The notes beneath the pieces were generated by a model, which was not told where the DNA came from, searched no databases, and worked only from the letters and a program-made list of their open reading frames with translations. The translations under genes were made by a program, and so were the position numbers. A stretch of 8,818 nucleotides of DNA from Bacteroidota bacterium (GTDB lineage Bacteria > Bacteroidota > Bacteroidia > Bacteroidales > PXBB01). The DNA lies in the NCBI GenBank assembly GCA_022708385.1, contig JAKIYU010000098.1, forward strand, positions 1 to 8,818, in the 5' to 3' direction. Below, one piece after another: positions 6,413 through 8,818 of this stretch; the first letter of the stretch is position 1, and each line of letters opens with the position of its first letter.

Positions 6413-7045
6413 TTATGCTGTTTTTTGTTTTTTTTCTCTGCTAGGGTCATATTCCCATGTCTTTTCCATGAAATCAAAACCCAGTATTCTGATAGCCTTT
6501 TGTATATGGTCTCCAACACCGGCAAAAGCCACTGTTTTGAAGGTAGTGCCATCGATATTGAACAAATTAAACACAGCGTACCGTGCTTTAGAAATCTTCA
6601 GAATATCATTGCAAATTCTATCATAATCAGGCTCCATGTCGTTGTACTCTAAAAAATACTTTGAGGCCTCGGTAAGAATTTTTTCATTTGTAATATCCTG
6701 AAATAAAGTAGTAAAGTAATATTTCTCAGGTGAAAATATATTTATTTTATACAAGCGTTTAAGGAAATCGGAATACTGCTCAAAAGAATCCTCACCACCA
6801 TTTATGGCAATATTTCCGTAAAATTCAACCCAGTTAAATTCATCGGCTAATTTCTTGTCGAATACATTACTGAATTTTTTGTTTATGACATTTTTAGATG
6901 ACAAACCGGTCAGTTTTTCTAATTCATTATTTATTTCAAGAAATTCATAATCCACAGGTATGTCATTGTTGTCAGTTATAATGCGATGGTATGCAAATCC
7001 AAAAGGTGCAGAATGAAATATCTTTTTATAATTTTCTTTGACCAT
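6413..7045 (-). CDS. N-terminal fragment of the hybrid kinase: PAS domain and first half of a GAF domain
   Basis: This 210-residue piece starts at the ATG at 7043-7045, just downstream of a TATTTTTG promoter element, and is the likely true N-terminus of the kinase. Residues about 1-122 form a PAS domain (KIFHSAPFGFAYHRI near the start, FLEINNELEKLTG in the middle, LFQDITNEK at the end). From about 127 a GAF domain begins (ICNDILKISKARYAVFNLF, then TVAFAGVG) and breaks off at about 204. The last six residues, K-Q-K-T-A and neighbours, come from reading past an A8 run at 6428-6435. Shifting one base back there joins the frame to TKNSIITRFENLRELTGK and the rest of the GAF domain. No signal peptide or membrane helix is present. 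By eye the stretch is more AT-rich than dnaE or the cphA-like gene. Confidence 0.8.
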   Translation of the reverse strand: MVKENYKKIFHSAPFGFAYHRIITDNNDIPVDYEFLEINNELEKLTGLSSKNVINKKFSNVFDKKLADEFNWVEFYGNIAINGGEDSFEQYSDFLKRLYKINIFSPEKYYFTTLFQDITNEKILTEASKYFLEYNDMEPDYDRICNDILKISKARYAVFNLFNIDGTTFKTVAFAGVGDHIQKAIRILGFDFMEKTWEYDPSREKKQKTA

Positions 7046-7065
7046 ATAATAGAGTTTGGTAACGA

Positions 7066-7073
7066 CAAAAATA
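7066..7073 (-). promoter_or_regulatory. -7 promoter element for the kinase gene
   Basis: TATTTTTG on the minus strand matches the Bacteroidota TAnnTTTG element perfectly and lies 20 bases upstream of the kinase ATG at 7045. No good -33 TTTG was found at the usual 19-21 base spacing, so the promoter may be weak or factor-dependent. The implied 5' leader would be only about 10-15 bases. Confidence 0.45.
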
Positions 7074-7080
7074 CAGTTTC

Positions 7081-7114
7081 TTGTTAATTGAACCGTATAT
7101 TTTGTTTAACTTTG
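7081..7114 (+). promoter_or_regulatory. Promoter for the cphA-like gene
   Basis: TAACTTTG at 7107-7114 is a perfect TAnnTTTG -7 element on the plus strand. TTG at 7081-7083 lies 23 bases upstream, at the long end of the accepted spacing; another TTG at 7088-7090 gives 16. The transcription start would be near 7120, leaving about 38 bases of leader before the ATG at 7159. It faces away from the kinase promoter element 33 bases away on the other strand. Confidence 0.5.
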
Positions 7115-7158
7115 TTCAAATTATTGCATTTAGGGATATTATAAAAACTCAGCAAGAA

Positions 7159-8818
7159 ATGGGTCTTAATCTTGCAAATTACTTAAATTACAGCATATCC
7201 GATGGCCCTGTAAGTGTCGTCAGGATAGGTGTTTTGCATGGGGCTAATTATTTCAGTGCCGGGCAGGTCGTGTATTTACGCATTGACTTAGGTGCTTATC
7301 ATGAAGTATATTCCAATCAGATTGACGGTTTGTACGAAAAACTTGTCCAAAAACTGCCTACCCTTTACGAACATTTTTGCTCACCGGGTGTGCTGGGAGG
7401 TTTTTTAAAAAGAGTTAAGGAAGGTACGCTTCTGGGGCATATTATCGAACATGTGGCCATCGAACTTCAAACGCGTGCAGGCATGAATGTGGGCTATGGT
7501 AAAACAAGAAGTACCCCCGAAAAAGGCATTTACAATGTCATCTTTCGCTTTCACGATGAGGTAGCCGGCGTTTATGCAGGAAAAGCGGCATTGAATATGA
7601 TAAATGCTTTTCTTTTGCAGCACGATTTTGATGTGGAAGAAATTATTCAGGGTCTTATAAACATACGCGAACTGCGCTTGCTTGGCCCCAGCACCCAAGC
7701 TATTGTAAAAGAGGTTGAGAAAAGAAACATCCCTTACCTCCGTCTCGACGATTTTAATCTAGTACAACTGGGCAACGGCAAGTATCAGAAAAGGATACGC
7801 GCCACCCTTACATCCGATACCGGCTTTATTGCTGTCGAAACCGCCGGAAATAAATACCTGACTAATCTTATTCTCAACGATGCTGGGCTTCCTGTGCTGC
7901 GCACTACTATGTGCCAAAGCGCCGAAGACGTGATTGAATTTCGTAACAAATTGGCTAGACCGGTGGTTATTAAACCATCAGAGGGCTATCAGGGGAAATG
8001 TCTGTCGCCAAACCTTATGCAGGATGATGAAATCAGGTCTGCTTTTGCACTGGCTTCAGCTTATGACGAACAGGTGCTTGTTCAGGAGTATCACCCCGGC
8101 CAGTCGTACCGCCTGCTTATTATTGACTATAAGTTTGTGGCAGCAGTTTGCCTTACCCCTCCTTCAATAACCGGCAATGGCATCGACACCGTTGCGACGC
8201 TTATTGAGAAGTTAAACAATACTCCCGAAAGGCAGCAGGGCGATAAAGGCAAATTGAGCCGTGTGGAGATAGACGAAATTACCATGCATATTCTCGAAAG
8301 AAAAAATTATACTTGTGAAACGGTTCTTCCCGATAGAGAAATACTTTTTCTGAAATATTCGGGTAGTATGCGGCAGGGGGGCAGTGCTACCGATGTAACG
8401 GATATGGTGCATCCCGACAATAAATTTCTCGCCGAGAGGGCGGCTCGCGCTGTAGGTCTTAATGTAGCCGGTGTGGATGTGCTGAGTACGGATATTGCTG
8501 TGCCTATGCTGTCCAACGGAGCCGTGGTAATTGAAGTCAATGCCGCACCCGATTTCAGAATGCACCTCAACCCTACATTTAACAAACCCCGTCCTGTAGC
8601 CCGAGAACTGGTGAGCATGCTCTTCCCCCAAAATACAAAGAACAGGGTGCCGGTATATTCTGTTACAGGTACTGCAGGTAAAAGCATTGCTGTTTTCCTT
8701 CTTAATTATTGCCTTTCGCAGGAGGGTTATAATGTGGGGCTTACTTCAACGGAAGGTCTCTGCATAACCAATAAAATGCTAAAACGTGGCGATATGACAG
8801 AGCCCGAAAGCGTAGCCC
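7159..8818 (+). CDS. cphA: Cyanophycin synthetase family protein (CphA-like), N-terminal 553 residues, runs off right edge
   Basis: The family makes cyanophycin, an aspartate backbone with arginine side chains, using an ATP-grasp and a Mur-ligase-like active site. I translated from the ATG at 7159; the frame stays open to the edge. The N-domain (about 20-160) has VVRIGVLHGANYFSAG, LPTLYEHFC, GHIIEHVAIELQ at 93-104 and GKTRSTPEKGIYNV at 114-127. A linker with LRLLGPSTQAIVKE and LVQLGNGKYQKRI leads to the ATP-grasp domain (about 215-490), with VIKPSEGYQGK at 270-280, GGSATDVTDMVHPDN at 407-421 and VIEVNAAPDFRMHL at 457-470. The Mur-ligase-like domain begins at about 495 with TGTAGKS at 503-509. 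Several motifs differ from classic CphA1: SEGYQGKC for DGNHGKGV, LTPP where a RVPA-like stretch is usual, SMRQGG for NLSTGG, and TGTAGKSI for TGTNGKTT. This may be a divergent paralogue or specificity variant, so the cphA symbol is family-level. The start adds about 17 residues before the conserved core; the frame is open upstream, but the promoter position favours this ATG. Confidence 0.9.
   Translation, partial: MGLNLANYLNYSISDGPVSVVRIGVLHGANYFSAGQVVYLRIDLGAYHEVYSNQIDGLYEKLVQKLPTLYEHFCSPGVLGGFLKRVKEGTLLGHIIEHVAIELQTRAGMNVGYGKTRSTPEKGIYNVIFRFHDEVAGVYAGKAALNMINAFLLQHDFDVEEIIQGLINIRELRLLGPSTQAIVKEVEKRNIPYLRLDDFNLVQLGNGKYQKRIRATLTSDTGFIAVETAGNKYLTNLILNDAGLPVLRTTMCQSAEDVIEFRNKLARPVVIKPSEGYQGKCLSPNLMQDDEIRSAFALASAYDEQVLVQEYHPGQSYRLLIIDYKFVAAVCLTPPSITGNGIDTVATLIEKLNNTPERQQGDKGKLSRVEIDEITMHILERKNYTCETVLPDREILFLKYSGSMRQGGSATDVTDMVHPDNKFLAERAARAVGLNVAGVDVLSTDIAVPMLSNGAVVIEVNAAPDFRMHLNPTFNKPRPVARELVSMLFPQNTKNRVPVYSVTGTAGKSIAVFLLNYCLSQEGYNVGLTSTEGLCITNKMLKRGDMTEPESVA

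Larger units (their letters stand above)
3174..7045 (-). pseudogene. Broken hybrid sensor histidine kinase locus (PAS-GAF-PAS3-GAF-PAS-HisKA-[ATPase lost]-REC-REC-Hpt remnant)
   Basis: The four minus-strand open frames from 7045 down to 3174 read as consecutive parts of one cytoplasmic hybrid histidine kinase; no signal peptide or membrane segment is present. Each break falls inside a conserved domain. A GAF domain is cut at an A8 run (6428-6435) and continues in the next frame. The segment from HisKA to the start of REC1 is missing at about 3890-3905. The segment from alpha-1 of REC2 to the Hpt histidine is missing at about 3350-3370. Intact relatives would normally have an ATP-binding HATPase domain after HisKA, two complete receivers and an Hpt domain, so roughly 1 kb seems to have been lost (inference from domain sizes). 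Frames between the breaks are free of stops, which suggests recent damage or assembly error. The alternative, a deliberately split operon, is weak because the receivers lack essential residues. Confidence 0.75.

Noticed and set aside
7405..8687. Minus-strand and alternative plus-strand frames within the cphA-like gene
   Set aside because: They are shadows of a continuous plus-strand frame with strong cyanophycin synthetase similarity.
1..8818. CRISPR array, tRNA/rRNA genes, insertion sequences, attachment sites
   Set aside because: Looked for on both strands. No spaced direct repeats, no cloverleaf-like sequence, no transposase-like protein and no terminal inverted repeats were seen. A covariance-model search would be needed to exclude small RNAs.

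Overview
The window looks like a chromosomal segment of a Bacteroidota bacterium. The evidence is a protein with a type IX secretion (T9SS) C-terminal sorting domain, promoter-like elements of the TAnnTTTG class used by that phylum, weak or absent Shine-Dalgarno sequences, and long PAS/GAF hybrid sensor kinases of the kind common there. No finer placement is possible from sequence reading alone.

Layout. Bases 1-1483 (minus strand) are the 5' third of dnaE, the replicative DNA polymerase III alpha subunit, cut by the left window edge. Upstream of it on the same strand are two exported proteins in tandem, 21 bp apart: a C-type-lectin-fold protein (2543-3157) and a beta-sandwich protein with a T9SS sorting domain (1595-2521). 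A good Bacteroidota-type promoter sits in front of the lectin gene. From 3174 to 7045 (minus) lies what reads as one large cytoplasmic hybrid histidine kinase broken into four pieces: PAS-GAF(start), GAF(end)-PAS-PAS-PAS-GAF-PAS-HisKA, REC1-REC2(start), and a short Hpt-like tail. The breaks are a one-base shift at an A8 run inside the first GAF domain, a junction that removes the ATPase domain and the start of REC1, and a junction that removes most of REC2 and the Hpt histidine. From 7159 to the right edge (plus strand) a cyanophycin-synthetase-family gene runs off the window. Its N-domain, ATP-grasp domain and the beginning of the Mur-ligase-like domain are present, but several catalytic motifs depart from classic CphA1.

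Functional reading. dnaE is housekeeping. The lectin and T9SS genes probably form a small secreted-protein operon. The kinase cannot work as a classical phosphorelay as it stands, because no HATPase domain is encoded anywhere in the window and each receiver lacks half of its active site. It is therefore a decaying gene, or a locus shortened by assembly error; the otherwise clean reading frames argue that the damage is recent or artefactual. The kinase and the cphA-like gene are divergently transcribed from a 113-bp intergenic region carrying a TAnnTTTG element on each strand. No tRNA, rRNA, CRISPR array, insertion sequence or integration site was recognised, and there is no gene-free stretch longer than about 115 bp. 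I found no convincing new multi-gene system; the broken phosphorelay and the divergent CphA are the points most worth checking.
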